This document shows positions 1-8,957 of a stretch of DNA of 64,000 nucleotides, one piece after another. Position 1 is the stretch's first letter. Every line of letters starts with the position of its first letter. A model generated the notes under the pieces. The model worked only from the letters and a program-made list of their open reading frames with translations, made no database searches and was not told the DNA's origin. Origin of the DNA: Flagellimonas zhangzhouensis (GTDB taxonomy: Bacteria; Bacteroidota; Bacteroidia; Flavobacteriales; Flavobacteriaceae); the NCBI RefSeq assembly GCF_900102925.1, contig NZ_FNKI01000002.1, positions 248,001-312,000 of the forward strand, read 5' to 3'. Both the position numbers and the translations under genes were made by a program.

Positions 1-472
1 CCTTGTCTGTTCGCTTTTCATGAATGTACAAGCCAATACAAATCAGTAAAATAAGTGAAGAAATAATATCTGCATAGTACAAGCTGATGTGAAATGGGTT
101 TTGAAAGAACAGGCTGACCAAGAAAGCCAATATGCTTGTATAAACACCGTACATCACCCACTTTTTATGCTTTTCACGCTTCAGCACATTCCAGTAAACA
201 TAATAGAAAAATTGAAATGAGATGAATGCATAAAAATTATATACAATTACGTTGTAGTTGCTGTAGGCATCATCTGCTAAAAATTGAAACTCATCAAATC
301 GCCAAATTAAATATCCCAACACTTCAGTTAGAAAGGTGTAAATGATAAATATTGGAAAGAACTTTAAGGGGGTGTCCACATAGATGCGATAACGGAAAAT
401 AACCACAATCCAAGTAATGAAATAAAGTGGAATTGTGTAATTATCGATTAAAAAACCATAGAATTCTTCCAT
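1..472 (-). CDS. Polytopic membrane protein, 3' end outside window (paralogue 1 of 3)
   Basis: Partial gene, open to the window edge. The minus strand reads from an ATG at 472 as MEEFYGFLIDNYTIP and continues without a stop for about 157 residues. It is hydrophobic with several predicted membrane helices. It shares with the next two genes an N-terminal pattern of an acidic or aromatic start, a first helix with TWIV, then YxDTPLK, a YTFLTEVLGYLI helix and a YNVIVYN segment. The family is not one I can name. It is the last of three tandem copies reading the same way, so this looks like a lineage-specific expansion. Function unknown; perhaps a signal-transducing or sensory membrane domain, but nothing catalytic is visible. 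Confidence 0.8.
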   Translation of the reverse strand, partial: MEEFYGFLIDNYTIPLYFITWIVVIFRYRIYVDTPLKFFPIFIIYTFLTEVLGYLIWRFDEFQFLADDAYSNYNVIVYNFYAFISFQFFYYVYWNVLKREKHKKWVMYGVYTSILAFLVSLFFQNPFHISLYYADIISSLILLICIGLYIHEKRTDK

Positions 473-537
473 GCAGTAGTCGTAGTTATCCGAACAATCG
501 GACAATACTAAAAATACAGTTTATTAAATAAACGATT

Positions 538-1224
538 TTAACGGAAGGCTTTTCGACGGTGCACTAGAACTCCGATTAGGAAAGTGCCGTACATGAACAA
601 AATGGAAATCCTTAGAATTGTTCGAAAGTTGTAATCAATCCAGATTTGTGGAATCTCGTAGCCTACCCAGAACAGGAATGGATAAATGATGTGAAAAACA
701 CCCAGTCCCAAACTGGTCCAAAACATCAGATTGTATTTCATGGGGTAGGGACTGTCTTCTTGTTTCTTTTCTTTGATATAAAGCCATATGTTGAACAACA
801 AGACAAAAGATGCAATCATATCAGCATAATACAGGTTGCTATAAAAAGGATCTTGGAAAAATAAACTGATGCCATAACTGGTTAAGGTTACCGCAGCTCC
901 AATAACAATCCACTTTTTGTTATGCTTTTGTTTTAACACTAGCCAATAGACATAATAGAAAAACATAAAAGCAATCACCGAATAAATGTTGAAGATCAAT
1001 ACATTGTACCAGCTGTATTTTTCAACATTTACCACCTGGAACTCTTCAAAATACTTGATTAAATAGCCCAATACTTCAGTGAGAAAGGTGTACATTAAGT
1101 ACATGGGATAGTATTTTAACGGGGTGTCGTAATAAGTACTGTAACGGGCCATGGCCACGATCCATACAATAAGATAAAATGGGAGAATGTAATGTTGGGT
1201 GATGAATGTGTAAAATCCTTCCAT
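538..1224 (-). CDS. Polytopic membrane protein (paralogue 2 of 3)
   Basis: A 228-residue protein with about seven hydrophobic segments, ending in a basic VHRRKAFR tail. Its beginning (MEGFYTFITQHYILPFYLIVW) and its DTPLKYYP and YTFLTEVLGYLIKYFEEFQ stretches match both neighbouring genes, so the three are tandem duplicates. The tail is also shared with paralogue 3 (SKRRAFR). A spacer of 65 bases separates it from paralogue 1, and 100 bases with a terminator separate it from paralogue 3, so transcription may be partly independent. No signal peptide, enzyme motif or known domain is recognised. Function unknown. Confidence 0.85.
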   Translation of the reverse strand: MEGFYTFITQHYILPFYLIVWIVAMARYSTYYDTPLKYYPMYLMYTFLTEVLGYLIKYFEEFQVVNVEKYSWYNVLIFNIYSVIAFMFFYYVYWLVLKQKHNKKWIVIGAAVTLTSYGISLFFQDPFYSNLYYADMIASFVLLFNIWLYIKEKKQEDSPYPMKYNLMFWTSLGLGVFHIIYPFLFWVGYEIPQIWIDYNFRTILRISILFMYGTFLIGVLVHRRKAFR

Positions 1225-1281
1225 TGGTGAATTGTAACCTCTTAAATTACAGTGAATTTATAGGGTTGTAAATGTAATAAA

Positions 1282-1305
1282 AAAGCCTCCGTTGAAGGAG
1301 GCTTT
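1282..1305 (-). terminator. Rho-independent terminator after paralogue 3
   Basis: A 9-bp perfect stem (AAAGCCTCC / GGAGGCTTT) with a 6-base loop lies 20 bases beyond the stop at 1325. Read on the minus strand it is followed by a T run. Confidence 0.85.
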
Positions 1306-1324
1306 AATTTTTTTAAAACACTGA

Positions 1325-2017
1325 TTACCTAAATGCTCTTCGTTTGCTAATGATCAGTCCAAAAATTATGGTGCCGTACATTAAAACTATTGAAGTTAAT
1401 AGTAGCGGGCGTAAAATGGCACGTATTCCAATATCCAAATCTTTTATTTTGTACGACAAGGAAATTAAGGGGAAGGGTAAATAGAACATTAATAGCGCAA
1501 TACTTACCCAAACCATAAGGTTGTCCTTTAAAGCTGGATATCTTCCTTCGTCCTTTTTTTCTTTAAAATAAATCACAATCAAGAAAACCAGGATTATTGA
1601 GCCAATAATATGGGCATTGCTCATTCCATTGTGCAAAGGATTAAAGATGATTGCATTTACGATGTAAGCAATAGAGCAAAGGTAACTTCCGTAACGAGCC
1701 CATTTTTGATGTTTTTTATTTTTGAGAACCTTTCGATAGACTTCGAAGAAAAAAAGAAAAAAAACCAATTGGTAAAGATTGTAAATAATGACATTGTGCC
1801 AAGAATAGCGTATGTCAGAAAAAAATTGGAAGTCATTACTATATTTAATAAATGTGCCTAGTAACTCTGTGAAAAAAGTATAGATAATTATCATGGGTAG
1901 ATACTTCAAAGGTGTGTCAAAATACCTTCGGTATCTGTACAAGGCTACAATCCAAGTAATTAGATAAAGGGGGACATAAAAAACCTCAACCAAATATTTA
2001 TAAAAATCTTGAAGCAT
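1325..2017 (-). CDS. Polytopic membrane protein (paralogue 3 of 3)
   Basis: A 230-residue protein with about seven membrane helices, homologous to the two genes that follow it on this strand: same FDTPLKYLP and YTFFTELLGTFIKYSNDFQ segments and the same RRAFR end. It starts only two bases after the stop of the upstream lipoprotein gene, so the two are almost certainly co-transcribed and probably translationally coupled. A strong terminator follows at 1282-1305. It is the most diverged of the three copies. No catalytic or binding motif is recognised. Function unknown. Confidence 0.85.
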   Translation of the reverse strand: MLQDFYKYLVEVFYVPLYLITWIVALYRYRRYFDTPLKYLPMIIIYTFFTELLGTFIKYSNDFQFFSDIRYSWHNVIIYNLYQLVFFLFFFEVYRKVLKNKKHQKWARYGSYLCSIAYIVNAIIFNPLHNGMSNAHIIGSIILVFLIVIYFKEKKDEGRYPALKDNLMVWVSIALLMFYLPFPLISLSYKIKDLDIGIRAILRPLLLTSIVLMYGTIIFGLIISKRRAFR

Positions 2018-2019
2018 TT

Positions 2020-2682
2020 TTAAAAATCACCATATGGTGGAGGGCCTGAACTACCGTGGTTTAAGTTAAGACTGGTGTCATCTTGTAAAAAAACGGGCAG
2101 CATGCTGGCGTATGATTTGTCATTGCTATCAGTTGAACCAGTTTCAGTACTGCCCACTGCATCCTTGATCAATTTGGCATTGCCATCTGCTCCAATATAA
2201 AATCCGTAATCTTCGCCATCTACCTTAATGGTTGGTACAATAAAAATAGAATTTTGTCTAGGGTGCACCACTTTTTTTCCATCAGGGAAATCAGGAGTGT
2301 TGGGGTAATTGGCGAAATAAAAACGCAATGAGGAGATGTCTACATTAGCTTCTTTGGCCTCTTGTTCTATGTAGGCCATATATTGTTTGATGTCTGAATA
2401 GGTAAATGAAGTGAAGCGAGAAGCCTCAAACTTTTCATCTGGATATTGCTCCAATTCCATACGCTCAATCATATCCACTCTATTTTTAGTGTAATTATCA
2501 TAAAGCGATTTTGACTCATCCAGCGATATAATGCCTTTAGGTGGGGCTACGGGTTCTGCTTCAACGGGTTCGGAAGTTGTAGGGGCGGTGGATTCATCTT
2601 TTTTGGCTCCTTGTTGGCAACTGCCCAACAATAAAAGCACAGACCCTAGCACAGCAAGGGTTCCTTTGTGAATGTTTTTCAT
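2020..2682 (-). CDS. Hypothetical lipoprotein
   Basis: A 220-residue lipoprotein. The reading frame is open for 23 codons upstream, but the ATG at 2682 was chosen because it gives a classic lipoprotein signal (basic MKNIHKG, hydrophobic core, lipobox LLGSC). The mature part begins with a Gln/Lys/Ser/Thr- and Glu/Pro-rich linker. A globular region of about 150 residues follows, containing SIFIVPTIKVDG and FYIGADG. The last residues before the stop include SSGPPPYGDF. No family is recognised. It precedes membrane paralogue 3 by two bases, so the products may work together at the envelope. Located in the periplasm or outer membrane by signal. Confidence 0.75.
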   Translation of the reverse strand: MKNIHKGTLAVLGSVLLLLGSCQQGAKKDESTAPTTSEPVEAEPVAPPKGIISLDESKSLYDNYTKNRVDMIERMELEQYPDEKFEASRFTSFTYSDIKQYMAYIEQEAKEANVDISSLRFYFANYPNTPDFPDGKKVVHPRQNSIFIVPTIKVDGEDYGFYIGADGNAKLIKDAVGSTETGSTDSNDKSYASMLPVFLQDDTSLNLNHGSSGPPPYGDF

Positions 2683-2759
2683 GGTATAAGTGTTTAAAAG
2701 TTCAGTTTTTGGGGAAACCGATTTAAAGATAAAGCATTTCTTTAAATGCATGTAATAAA

Positions 2760-2787
2760 AAACCCTCCAAAAAATAGTGGAGGGTTT
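2760..2787 (-). terminator. Rho-independent terminator after rho
   Basis: A 9-bp stem AAACCCTCC / GGAGGGTTT lies 28 bases beyond the rho stop and is followed by a T run on the minus strand. Confidence 0.85.
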
Positions 2788-2814
2788 CTAAGTTATGTAT
2801 TCTAAAGGGATAAT

Positions 2815-4419
2815 CTAGTTGTTCATGGTGAGCAAAAACTCCTCATTGTTTTTGGTCTGCTTAATGCGTTGCTCCATAAACTCCATAGCTTCCACAGGGT
2901 TCATATCCGCTAAATATTTGCGCATAATCCACATACGTTGAATAGTGTTTTCATCCAACAGAAGATCATCTCTACGTGTTGAAGAAGAAATAAGATCAAT
3001 GGCTGGGAAAATTCTACGGTTGGAGATTCTACGATCCAACTGAAGTTCCATGTTACCTGTACCTTTAAATTCCTCGAAGATCACCTCGTCCATTTTAGAA
3101 CCGGTTTCTGTCAATGCAGTGGCGATAATGGAAAGGGAACCACCATTTTCAATATTACGGGCCGCACCAAAGAAACGTTTTGGTTTGTGCAATGCGTTGG
3201 CATCCACACCACCACTCAATACTTTACCAGAGGCTGGTTGTACGGTGTTGTAGGCACGGGCCAAACGGGTAATGGAATCCAATAGGATCACCACATCGTG
3301 TCCGCATTCAACCAATCTTTTTGCTTTGTCCAATACAATATTGGCCACTCTTACGTGCTCTGAAGCTTCTTTATCAAAAGTAGAAGCCACAACCTCACCG
3401 CGCACATTACGTTGCATATCGGTAACCTCTTCAGGACGTTCATCAATCAATAATATAATTTGATAAACCTCTGGGTGGTTAGCGGCAATTGCGTTGGCAA
3501 TGTCCTTAAGCAACATGGTTTTACCTGTTTTAGGCTGGGAAACGATCATTCCCCTTTGTCCTTTTCCAATTGGAGAGAACAAATCCATGATTCTTGTGGA
3601 AATGGTACTTTGTTTTTCGGCCAATTTGAATTTTTCCTTAGGAAATAAAGGAGTCAAGTGTTCAAAGGCCACGCGGTCACGAACCACTTGAGGGTCCAAT
3701 CCGTTAATTTTGTTTACCTTAATTAAAGGGAAATATTTTTCACCTTCTTTTGGAGGTCTGATGTTTCCTAAAACGGTATCACCTGATTTTAGACCAAATA
3801 ACCTGATCTGTGATTGGGAAACATAAATATCGTCTGGAGAAGAAAGATAGTTGTAATCGGAAGATCTTAAAAATCCGTAACCATCTTGCATAATATCCAG
3901 AACACCTTCACTCTCAATAATGCTGTCGAACTCATATTCAGGTTCTTTGTACCTGTTTTTTAAATCCTTATCAAAATTACTGCTCTTTTTTTCGTGTTGG
4001 TTTTTGTGTTGCTGGTTGTTGTTCCTGCGGTTGTTGTTTTGATTCTTTTGGTTGTTATTGTTGTTTTGTCTGTTGTCCTTTTTCTGAGGCTGCTGACTAT
4101 TTGAATCATCACTTTTTTGATGCGTTTCTTTTTTGGGGGCAGCTTTTGGTTTGGAATCTTCTTTTTTGTCCGTAACAGAATCATTTGATTTATTGCGGGG
4201 AGTCCTAGTGCGTTTTGGTTTAGGAGCAGATTTTTCCTCTGTGGAGGTAGGGGCGGCAACGGTTTCTGCAACCGCTTTGGGGTTGGAAGCCTGAACGTCT
4301 AAAATTTGATAGACCAAATCCAATTTTTTTAAAGTCTTGAATTTGGGAACGTTAAGGTCTTTTGCAATCTCTTGCAACTCAGGAAGCTTTTTAGCTTTTA
4401 GATCTGAAATCTCAAACAT
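2815..4419 (-). CDS. rho: Transcription termination factor Rho
   Basis: Hexameric RNA-dependent ATPase that ends transcription. The ATG at 4419 (protein start [19 protein letters not shown]) was preferred to the longer open frame because it begins directly with the Rho N-terminal domain; this gives 534 residues. After that domain comes a disordered insertion of roughly 100 residues (about 50-155), very rich in Lys, Asn, Gln, Arg and Ser. Such extensions are usual in Bacteroidota Rho but absent in E. coli. Then come the RNA-binding cold-shock-like domain and the ATPase, with Walker A PKTGKT near residue 296, the Walker B region [16 protein letters not shown], and SGGVDANAL and [20 protein letters not shown]. 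Single gene, divergent from the DUF4293 gene and closed by its own terminator. Confidence 0.97.
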   Translation of the reverse strand: MFEISDLKAKKLPELQEIAKDLNVPKFKTLKKLDLVYQILDVQASNPKAVAETVAAPTSTEEKSAPKPKRTRTPRNKSNDSVTDKKEDSKPKAAPKKETHQKSDDSNSQQPQKKDNRQNNNNNQKNQNNNRRNNNQQHKNQHEKKSSNFDKDLKNRYKEPEYEFDSIIESEGVLDIMQDGYGFLRSSDYNYLSSPDDIYVSQSQIRLFGLKSGDTVLGNIRPPKEGEKYFPLIKVNKINGLDPQVVRDRVAFEHLTPLFPKEKFKLAEKQSTISTRIMDLFSPIGKGQRGMIVSQPKTGKTMLLKDIANAIAANHPEVYQIILLIDERPEEVTDMQRNVRGEVVASTFDKEASEHVRVANIVLDKAKRLVECGHDVVILLDSITRLARAYNTVQPASGKVLSGGVDANALHKPKRFFGAARNIENGGSLSIIATALTETGSKMDEVIFEEFKGTGNMELQLDRRISNRRIFPAIDLISSSTRRDDLLLDENTIQRMWIMRKYLADMNPVEAMEFMEQRIKQTKNNEEFLLTMNN

Positions 4420-4579
4420 TAAGTAAAGAAATAAGTTAAACTTGTGTGATTCTAAATATGAAGTAAGGTTATTTTGGATGCTACAGGAAGAAAGAGTTCC
4501 TAGGTAGGTGCTTGCTAATAACGACACAATAATACGAATTATTTTTCAAGAATATCGTTTCAATTCCCAAAAAGACGCC

Positions 4580-4587
4580 TATTTTTG
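4580..4587 (+). promoter_or_regulatory. Candidate -7 box of the DUF4293 gene
   Basis: TATTTTTG fits the Bacteroidota -7 consensus TAnnTTTG exactly and lies 22 bases before the ATG at 4610. No clear -33 element was found. Confidence 0.5.
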
Positions 4588-4609
4588 CAATTCGAAATCA
4601 ATTTGCACA

Positions 4610-5020
4610 ATGATTCAACGAATTCAGACGTTTTTTTTATTGGTAGTAGGCCTAATTTCGGGCGTATTGCCATTTTTTCTGAATCTTTGGGTTGAAGTTA
4701 ACGGTAAGGAAGTCTTTGCCCAAGATGAAGTTCTTGTAAGCCTCGTCTTTTATGTGGTGACCGTATTGGCGGTGGTTTCAATTTTAATGTACAAAAAGCG
4801 ACAAAATCAATTTGTGGTAAACAGATTGAATATGATATTAAATCTTTTTTTACTAGGATTTTTCGTTTATCGATCGCTAAGCTTATCCGGAGAAACTGTT
4901 GTTTCTGAGAAGGGTATTGGGATGCTGATTCCTGTATTTTCTATCGTTTTTCTGGTCCTGGCAAACAGGGCTATCAAAAAGGATGAAGATCTTGTAAAAT
5001 CTGTTGATCGCTTACGTTGA
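4610..5020 (+). CDS. DUF4293 family membrane protein
   Basis: A 136-residue inner-membrane protein with four hydrophobic helices and short loops, beginning MIQRIQTFFLLVVGLISG and ending in a charged tail KKDEDLVKSVDRLR. Length, the MIQRIQ start and the four-helix pattern match the DUF4293 family, which sits next to rho in many Bacteroidota. The open frame extends 34 codons upstream, but the ATG at 4610 was chosen because it begins with the family's usual N-terminus and lies just after a good -7 box. The function of the family is unknown. It converges on the YfcE-like gene with a shared terminator between them. Confidence 0.85.
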   Translation: MIQRIQTFFLLVVGLISGVLPFFLNLWVEVNGKEVFAQDEVLVSLVFYVVTVLAVVSILMYKKRQNQFVVNRLNMILNLFLLGFFVYRSLSLSGETVVSEKGIGMLIPVFSIVFLVLANRAIKKDEDLVKSVDRLR

Positions 5021-5048
5021 ACCTAACATCTTAGTAGTATTAGTGCGA

Positions 5049-5076
5049 AAAAACCCTGGCTCCGGCCGGGGTTTTT
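5049..5076. terminator. Bidirectional terminator between convergent genes
   Basis: A 12-bp stem, AAAAACCCTGGC with GCCGGGGTTTTT (one G-T pair), and a 4-base loop sit between the ends of the DUF4293 and phosphoesterase genes, with T runs in both directions. Confidence 0.85.
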
Positions 5077-5079
5077 ACT

Positions 5080-5574
5080 TTAGCGTTTGCCCAATTCAAT
5101 TACTTCCAAATCAGAGATTTTATCCCCGTTGATTACAAAGCGGAGCATGGTTCTAACTTGATGAAATCCGTGCTTGCCACAAGCCCCGGGATTCATGTGC
5201 AACAAGTTCAGTTTTTTGTCATGCATTACTTTTAAAATATGGGAATGTCCACATATAAAGAGTTTTGGCGGGTTGTTTTTGATTTCATCCCGTACCCGAA
5301 TATTGTAGCGGTTAGGGTAGCCACCAATATGGGTGATCCAAACATCCACACCCTCGCACATAAATCGATTGTTTTCTGGAAATTCCTTTTGGATCACATG
5401 GTCGTCAATGTTGCCGTGAACCCCTCGTACAGGCTTTAAAGCCTCCAGTTTGTCCGTTACTGATAAATTGCCAATATCTCCGGCATGCCAGATTTCATCA
5501 GCCTGCGCAGCGTATTTTAAAATGGTGTCATCAATGTGTCCGTGGGTGTCGGAGAGCAATAAAACCTTGGTCAT
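5080..5574 (-). CDS. YfcE/MJ0936-type metallophosphoesterase
   Basis: A 164-residue cytoplasmic phosphodiesterase of the calcineurin-like superfamily. All metal-binding blocks are present: LLSDTHG at the N-terminus, HAGDIGN, a GNID block (VRGVHGNIDDH), THIGG and the CGHSH block, then NPGACG. Size equals the family norm for YfcE/MJ0936 proteins, which hydrolyse phosphodiesters with two divalent metals; the physiological substrate is generally not established. Single gene transcribed towards the DUF4293 gene and divergent from truA. Confidence 0.9.
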   Translation of the reverse strand: MTKVLLLSDTHGHIDDTILKYAAQADEIWHAGDIGNLSVTDKLEALKPVRGVHGNIDDHVIQKEFPENNRFMCEGVDVWITHIGGYPNRYNIRVRDEIKNNPPKLFICGHSHILKVMHDKKLNLLHMNPGACGKHGFHQVRTMLRFVINGDKISDLEVIELGKR

Positions 5575-5662
5575 AACGCTAAAAATATGCTAAAAAAATC
5601 CGCTTGGAAATATGTTGGTGGGGATTGAATTATCTTTATCGACTTAAAAGTAAGGGATTCCA

Positions 5663-6412
5663 TTGAGATACTTCATCCAATTTTCATATTTCGGCAAGGC
5701 ATATCACGGTTGGCAAAACCAACCTAATGCCATTACGGTGCAAGAAGTTTTGGAAAAGGGATTAAGTACCTTGCTTCGGAAAAGAATAGAAGTAGTTGGT
5801 GCAGGGAGAACCGATGCGGGGGTACATGCCAAACAAATGTTTGCCCATTTTGATTTTGAAACAATTGAAGATACCGAAGAGTTGGTGTACAGATTGAATT
5901 CCTTTTTGCCCGATGATGTTGCTGTGCAGGGCATTTTTGAAATGGTGCCAAGTGCACATGCAAGGTTTGATGCCACAGAACGTACTTATGAATATTGGTT
6001 GGTTAAAGAAAAGAACCCTTTTTATTTTGATTTGGCCCATTGTGTTTTGCAACCTTTGGATTTGGATGTCATGAACCAAGCAGGAGCTTTGCTTTTGGAT
6101 TATTCCGATTTTGAATGTTTTTCCAAATCCAATACAGATGTCAAGACGTTTACTTGTGATGTGCGACATGCTCAATGGGAAATAAAGGAAGATAAATGGG
6201 TGTTCACCATTACGGCAGACCGTTTTTTACGAAATATGGTGCGTGCGGTGGTCGGTACCTTATTGGATGTGGGGCAAGGCAGAATAACCCCCGAGCACAT
6301 TCATAAAATTATAGAAAGTAAGGACAGGGCAGAAGCTGGTGTTTCTGTACCTGCAAAAGGATTATATTTGACCAAGGTTTTATATCCAAAAGATATTTTT
6401 AATGAGCGATAG
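5663..6412 (+). CDS. truA: tRNA pseudouridine(38-40) synthase TruA
   Basis: Converts uridines 38-40 in the anticodon stem-loop of tRNAs to pseudouridine. The 249-residue protein carries the family core GAGRTDAGVHA with the catalytic Asp at residue 51, plus YFGKAYHGWQNQ near the start and the RFLRNMVRAVVGTLLDVG block towards the end. No ATG fits; the start is a TTG at 5663 that gives the expected MRYFIQFSYFG beginning, preceded by the purine stretch AAGTAAGGG. It overlaps the ABC exporter gene by 11 bases, so the two form an operon. Confidence 0.95.
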   Translation: MRYFIQFSYFGKAYHGWQNQPNAITVQEVLEKGLSTLLRKRIEVVGAGRTDAGVHAKQMFAHFDFETIEDTEELVYRLNSFLPDDVAVQGIFEMVPSAHARFDATERTYEYWLVKEKNPFYFDLAHCVLQPLDLDVMNQAGALLLDYSDFECFSKSNTDVKTFTCDVRHAQWEIKEDKWVFTITADRFLRNMVRAVVGTLLDVGQGRITPEHIHKIIESKDRAEAGVSVPAKGLYLTKVLYPKDIFNER

Positions 6413-8174
6413 TAAGGATACAGGAAAAGCGTTTGATTTTAGGCTCTTCAAACGTGTGTTTTCATATACCAAGCCCTATAGTGGCATTTTTTGGTTGGTG
6501 GCCATTGTTGCCATTTTATCCGCAGCTTTTGCTATTGGAATTCCAATTTTGGTGAAGGACATCATCAATCAATCCTTGGAAAGTAAAGACAGTGAGCAAT
6601 TGTTGAATGCTGTTTTATTGATGTTGGTCTTCCTTTTAGGTCAAGTAACGACCCAGTTGCTGTTCAATTATTTTGCGAATCTTTTGGGCGAATCGGTAAT
6701 CAAGGATATCCGCATAAAGCTATTCACAAAAATGACTGGTTTTAAAATGACCTACTTCGATAAATCTTCCATAGGTGTTTTGGTAACAAGGGCCGTAGCC
6801 GATATGCAACGTATCGGGGAAATTTTTAGTCAAGGATTTTTTATGATCGTTGCTGATGCCTTAAAAATGTTGTCCGCGGCAATTATTATGCTTGTCATCA
6901 ATTGGAAGTTGGCCTTGATTGTTTTTGCCATTCTACCTATAATTTTGATTGCTACTCGTCTGTTTCAACAAGCCATGAAAGTTGCTTTTGTTGAAGTGCG
7001 TGCACAAGTGTCCAACTTGAATTCTTTTGTTCAGGAGCGGATTGCTGGAATGAAAATAGTGCAATTGTTCAACCGTGAAGAAATTGAAAAGGAAAAGTTC
7101 AGAGTCATCAACGAAAAACACCAAAATGCTTGGTTGAAAACTGTTTGGTACAACTCCATATTTTTTCCGATTGCTGAAATTTCCAACTCCATTGGTATCG
7201 GATTGGTGGTGTATTTTGGAGTAATTCAGAATATAGAAAATGTTGGAATGGACAACAAGGGGGCGATTGTTGCCTTCTTTTTCCTGATGGATCTATTGTT
7301 CCGTCCATTGCGCCAGATTGCAGATAAATTCAATACCCTTCAAATGGGAATGGTGGCTGCGAACCGAGTATTCAAAATTTTGGATACGGATAGCCATATT
7401 GCCGATGAGGGCACTGTGGAGAAGGCCGATGTAAAAGGGGATATTGAGTTTAAAGATGTACATTTTGGTTACGTTCCAGATGAAGAGGTGCTTCATGGTA
7501 TTAACTTTAAGGTAAATGCAGGTGAAACTGTGGCCATAGTTGGGGCGACAGGAGCAGGAAAATCCACGATCATTAATTTGCTTAACCGTTTTTACGAAAT
7601 CAATTCAGGGCAAATATTGGTGGATAATGTATGTTTGAAAGACTATACGTTACATTCTTTGCGATCACATATTGCCATTGTACTGCAAGATGTATTTTTG
7701 TTTGCCGATACCATTGCGCACAACATTTCACTGCGTGATGAAAATATATCCATAGAACAAATTGAAGAAGCGGCCAAACAAATTGGGGTGCACGAATTTG
7801 TTTCCAGTCTTCCTGGGGGCTACCAATATAATGTAAAGGAAAGAGGAAGTATGCTTTCCAGCGGTCAGCGCCAATTGATCGCTTTCTTGCGCGCCTATGT
7901 GAGCAATCCTAGTATTTTGATTTTGGACGAGGCAACATCTTCTGTGGATACCTATTCCGAGCAATTGATCCAACAGGCTACAGACAAAATTACCGAGGGC
8001 AGGACTTCTATTATTATTGCCCACCGTTTGGCGACCATCAAAAAAGCGGATAAGATTATTGTGATGGATGCTGGAGAAATCGTTGAGATTGGCAATCACA
8101 AAGAACTTCTAGAAAACGGAGGGTATTACTCAGACCTGTACAATGCCCAATTTTTGGCAGAGGAAGTGGCTTAA
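6402..8174 (+). CDS. MsbA-like ABC exporter (fused permease-ATPase)
   Basis: A 590-residue half-transporter that would act as a homodimer in the inner membrane. Six membrane helices fill residues 25-310. The ATPase domain has Walker A GATGAGKS (381-388), a Q-loop Gln at 429, signature LSSGQ (485-489), Walker B ILILDE (505-510) and the H-loop His at 541. Layout and length match the type IV exporter family (MsbA, BmrA, lipid flippases or multidrug exporters). Substrate cannot be told; a lipid A or glycerophospholipid role is possible but equally a drug exporter. It overlaps the end of truA, from which it is probably expressed. Confidence 0.92.
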   Translation: MSDSKDTGKAFDFRLFKRVFSYTKPYSGIFWLVAIVAILSAAFAIGIPILVKDIINQSLESKDSEQLLNAVLLMLVFLLGQVTTQLLFNYFANLLGESVIKDIRIKLFTKMTGFKMTYFDKSSIGVLVTRAVADMQRIGEIFSQGFFMIVADALKMLSAAIIMLVINWKLALIVFAILPIILIATRLFQQAMKVAFVEVRAQVSNLNSFVQERIAGMKIVQLFNREEIEKEKFRVINEKHQNAWLKTVWYNSIFFPIAEISNSIGIGLVVYFGVIQNIENVGMDNKGAIVAFFFLMDLLFRPLRQIADKFNTLQMGMVAANRVFKILDTDSHIADEGTVEKADVKGDIEFKDVHFGYVPDEEVLHGINFKVNAGETVAIVGATGAGKSTIINLLNRFYEINSGQILVDNVCLKDYTLHSLRSHIAIVLQDVFLFADTIAHNISLRDENISIEQIEEAAKQIGVHEFVSSLPGGYQYNVKERGSMLSSGQRQLIAFLRAYVSNPSILILDEATSSVDTYSEQLIQQATDKITEGRTSIIIAHRLATIKKADKIIVMDAGEIVEIGNHKELLENGGYYSDLYNAQFLAEEVA

Positions 8175-8177
8175 TTG

Positions 8178-8957
8178 TTATTTTTCTGGAGGCAACATGT
8201 CTTGTAAAGTCAATTCCCCAGTTAATAACATAATGATTGGGAATAAGGTGGATGTCATGATATATAAAACTCCAAATAACAAATTGAATAAGATAAGTCG
8301 GGTAACAATTGCTAAACCTTTTGAGCTTGACGTGCGAATCACCACATAACTTGCATAGACTAGCATGTACAAGGATCCATACATGGAAAAAGTCATATAA
8401 TTTTCAGGTGCTATAATAAGAAGTAATAAGGATGGTAGAAAAATTACAATGCTAAAATGGGATAAGGCATACATGAAAATAATGGTCCGCTCTGCGAAGT
8501 TGTATTTTTTCTCATCAAAACATAACCAACCTGCTATAGCCATTAATGGGATAAAGATGATGAAAATCAATGACTGATAATCCATGACAAATGCCATTAA
8601 TTTTTTCTGGTAATCCGTTTCTATCCCAACATCGAATATGTCAAATTGCATAAAGTCTATGGACTTGGTCATCATAAAAATTAGAAGACCGGAAAGCGTT
8701 AATGCAATTCCCAAATAGCTTATCGGGTTTAGATATTTTTTGCGAAGTCCATGAATATAACCTTCAATTACAATTTCAGGTTTGGTAAACAAGTGAATAA
8801 AAGTATTCACAAAGGTGTTGTCCAGATTAAAGTATCGATCAAGAACATCGAACCAGAGATATTTAATCGTGATTCTATTTCGAATTACCTTTCCACCACA
8901 ATTGGGACAATACAAGTAGTCGGTTCTTAATTTGGCTTCACAATTTTTGCACGTCAT
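8178..8957 (-). CDS. DUF3667-like membrane protein with N-terminal zinc ribbon
   Basis: A 259-residue protein. The first 25 residues form a zinc ribbon with two CxxC pairs (CKNC, CPNC). An amphipathic linker contains LDNTFVNTFIHLFTKPEIVIEGYIHGLRKKYLNP, shortened here to its key parts FTKPE and RKKYLNP. Five membrane helices follow. This matches DUF3667-type proteins common in Bacteroidota, whose role is unknown. Its ATG overlaps the cdaA stop by four bases, so translation is coupled to the c-di-AMP synthase. That makes a membrane partner or downstream effect of c-di-AMP plausible, but this is inference from position only. Confidence 0.85.
   Translation of the reverse strand: MTCKNCEAKLRTDYLYCPNCGGKVIRNRITIKYLWFDVLDRYFNLDNTFVNTFIHLFTKPEIVIEGYIHGLRKKYLNPISYLGIALTLSGLLIFMMTKSIDFMQFDIFDVGIETDYQKKLMAFVMDYQSLIFIIFIPLMAIAGWLCFDEKKYNFAERTIIFMYALSHFSIVIFLPSLLLLIIAPENYMTFSMYGSLYMLVYASYVVIRTSSSKGLAIVTRLILFNLLFGVLYIMTSTLFPIIMLLTGELTLQDMLPPEK

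Noticed and set aside
3960..4271. 103-residue minus-strand frame rich in Lys and Thr
   Set aside because: Out-of-frame reading of the low-complexity insertion of Rho.
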